DNA from: Gallionellaceae bacterium UBA5126
GTDB taxonomy: Bacteria; Pseudomonadota; Gammaproteobacteria; Burkholderiales; Gallionellaceae
DNA: 13,883 bases
Direction: 5' to 3'
Assembly: GCA_002414205.1 (NCBI GenBank)
Contig: DHYQ01000033.1
Location: 15,234-29,116 of the forward strand
The notes beneath the pieces were generated by a model. That model saw nothing but the letters and a program-made list of their open reading frames with translations. It made no database searches and was not told the origin of the DNA. Position 1 is the stretch's first letter. Each line of letters begins with the position of its first letter. Of this stretch, positions 12,853-13,883 are shown one piece after another. The translations under genes were made by a program, and so were the position numbers.

Positions 12853-13883
12853 TTGCTCGCTCCTTTTTTGGTTTTACCGGCAAAGTAGGCCAACCAGGAC
12901 GGACGTTCCTTGGTCATGCCGTCCACCGGCTGCATGGTTTCAAATTGCGGGAAGGATTCTTCCGGCTCGCCCGCTGCGGCGGGATAAATGCGTACCCGCA
13001 CGTCGTACCAGGCGGCTTGGCCGGTAATCGGATCGGAATTGGAGAACCGCGTGCCGTCGGCATTCGGCGGCAACTCTTCCGAAATCAGGTGATTCAACAG
13101 GAAACCCTTCTTGGCCTCGTTGGCGTCGCCGGACAGATTCCACGCACCAGAAGCCTTGCCAATGGCGTTCCAAGTCCAAATCGTGCCGGGTTCGACCGAT
13201 TCGGAATGGCGGCAAATACAGCGCACCTTGCCGAACTGCGACTCGGCCCACATCCAGCCACCGTCTTCAATGCCCGCCGCCTGTGCTGTCACCGTATTGA
13301 CGTACATCAAGTTGTAGGTGTGAATCTGGCGCAACCAAGCGTTTTGCGAATCCCAGGAGTGGTACATCGCCATCGGACGTTGGGTCAGGGCATTGAGCGG
13401 ATATTTTTCCAAATCGCTCTGTGCATCTTCCAGCGGCGCAAACCAGAACGGCAGCGGGTCGAAATAGGTTTCCACCCGCTTGCGCAAATTGGCCGGTGGC
13501 TGTTTGCCGGGGCGCTTGCCTTGGGCGGCCAGACGGAAGCCTTGCAGGATTTCCGAATACAGGTGAATCACAATCGGGTCATTGTCGCGGCGCAGACCGG
13601 CTTTTTGCGCCCATTCCATATAGCCCTTGTTCCAGTTGCGCATGTACTGGTGTTCCAGCGGCAGGTGGTAATGGAAGTGGCAATTGTTTTGTTTGTACAT
13701 TTCCCACTGGTTGGGGTTGGCTTCGCCGCGCATGGACTTATCGCCATCCTTGCCGCGCCAGCCTGCCAAAAAGCCAATGCCGGAGCCGGGCGCGGTTTCA
13801 AAATTGATGACGAAATCAGTGTAATCCTTGAACTTGCGACCGCCTTCCGCCGTGGTAAAAGCGGGCAATTTCAAGCGGCTGCC
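12849..13883 (-). CDS. soeA: Sulfite dehydrogenase molybdopterin subunit SoeA, C-terminal third (partial)
   Basis: SoeA is the catalytic molybdopterin-guanine-dinucleotide subunit of the cytoplasmic, membrane-bound enzyme that oxidises sulfite to sulfate. Only the last 344 residues are present; the gene continues beyond the window and full-length SoeA is ~950-1000 aa. The visible region includes the DMSO-reductase-family molydopterin-binding C-terminal domain: LTQRPMAMYHSWDSQNAWLR, then NTVTAQAAGIEDGGWMWAES, and the conserved CRHSESVEPGTIWTWNAIG. The cofactor-ligand and N-terminal [4Fe-4S] regions are not in view. An in-frame TTG at 13874 is internal, not a start, because the frame stays open to the window edge. 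The stop overlaps the soeB ATG by 4 nt. Related thiosulfate, polysulfide and arsenite enzymes cannot be formally excluded from this fragment, but gene order supports Soe. Confidence 0.9.
   Translation of the reverse strand, partial: GSRLKLPAFTTAEGGRKFKDYTDFVINFETAPGSGIGFLAGWRGKDGDKSMRGEANPNQWEMYKQNNCHFHYHLPLEHQYMRNWNKGYMEWAQKAGLRRDNDPIVIHLYSEILQGFRLAAQGKRPGKQPPANLRKRVETYFDPLPFWFAPLEDAQSDLEKYPLNALTQRPMAMYHSWDSQNAWLRQIHTYNLMYVNTVTAQAAGIEDGGWMWAESQFGKVRCICRHSESVEPGTIWTWNAIGKASGAWNLSGDANEAKKGFLLNHLISEELPPNADGTRFSNSDPITGQAAWYDVRVRIYPAAAGEPEESFPQFETMQPVDGMTKERPSWLAYFAGKTKKGASK

Noticed and set aside
12106..12888. Plus-strand open frame opposite soeB
   Set aside because: It mirrors the cysteine-rich soeB gene, which has sixteen correctly spaced cysteines; the opposite frame shows no motif.
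12849..13883. Polysulfide, tetrathionate or DMSO reductase instead of sulfite dehydrogenase
   Set aside because: The A/B/C organisation is shared, but the B subunit lacks an export signal and the neighbours are TSUP and sox genes; Soe is the best fit, though the missing SoeA N-terminus leaves some doubt.

Overview
The window looks like part of the chromosome of a sulfur-oxidising proteobacterium, most likely a gammaproteobacterium. The evidence is a Sox thiosulfate-oxidation gene set, a SoeABC-type sulfite dehydrogenase, and short intergenic palindromes of kinds common in that class. The genus cannot be fixed from the sequence. No mobile element, CRISPR array, tRNA or rRNA was seen.

Layout. 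At 1-898 on the plus strand are the 3' end of rimO (ribosomal protein S12 methylthiotransferase) and, 11 nt later, a small membrane-anchored protein with carboxypeptidase-regulatory-like beta domains. A short convergent intergenic region with two hairpins (899-1005) follows. Everything from 1006 to 13883 is on the minus strand. In transcription order this is: soeA (3' part), soeB, soeC, a TSUP/TauE-SafE transporter, an uncharacterised 137-aa three-helix membrane protein, a tandem universal stress protein, soxY, soxZ, soxA, soxX, soxB, a secreted DUF302 protein, and a 920-aa membrane patatin-like lipase. The last is probably a separate unit.

How the genes work together. SoxXA (c-type cytochrome) conjugates thiosulfate to the C-terminal cysteine arm of SoxY, held by SoxZ. 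SoxB hydrolyses the terminal sulfone and releases sulfate. No soxCD is present here. If it is absent genome-wide, the remaining sulfane sulfur would be expected to go to sulfur globules or a cytoplasmic route, and the sulfite made there is what SoeABC oxidises. The TSUP transporter sits between the cytoplasmic Soe system and the periplasmic Sox system and could move sulfite or another sulfur anion between the compartments.

Regulatory structure. Two hairpin-plus-U-tract terminators lie inside the sox cluster, after soxZ (7966-7996) and after soxX (6455-6487). The soxX-soxB gap also carries a REPIN-like inverted repeat. Together they suggest a stepped output soxYZ > soxAX > soxB, or separate units. 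An FNR/ANR-like box (8891-8904) with a weak promoter just downstream lies ahead of soxY. Everything here matches known families except the 137-aa membrane protein, and the roles of the DUF302 and stress proteins in sulfur oxidation are open.
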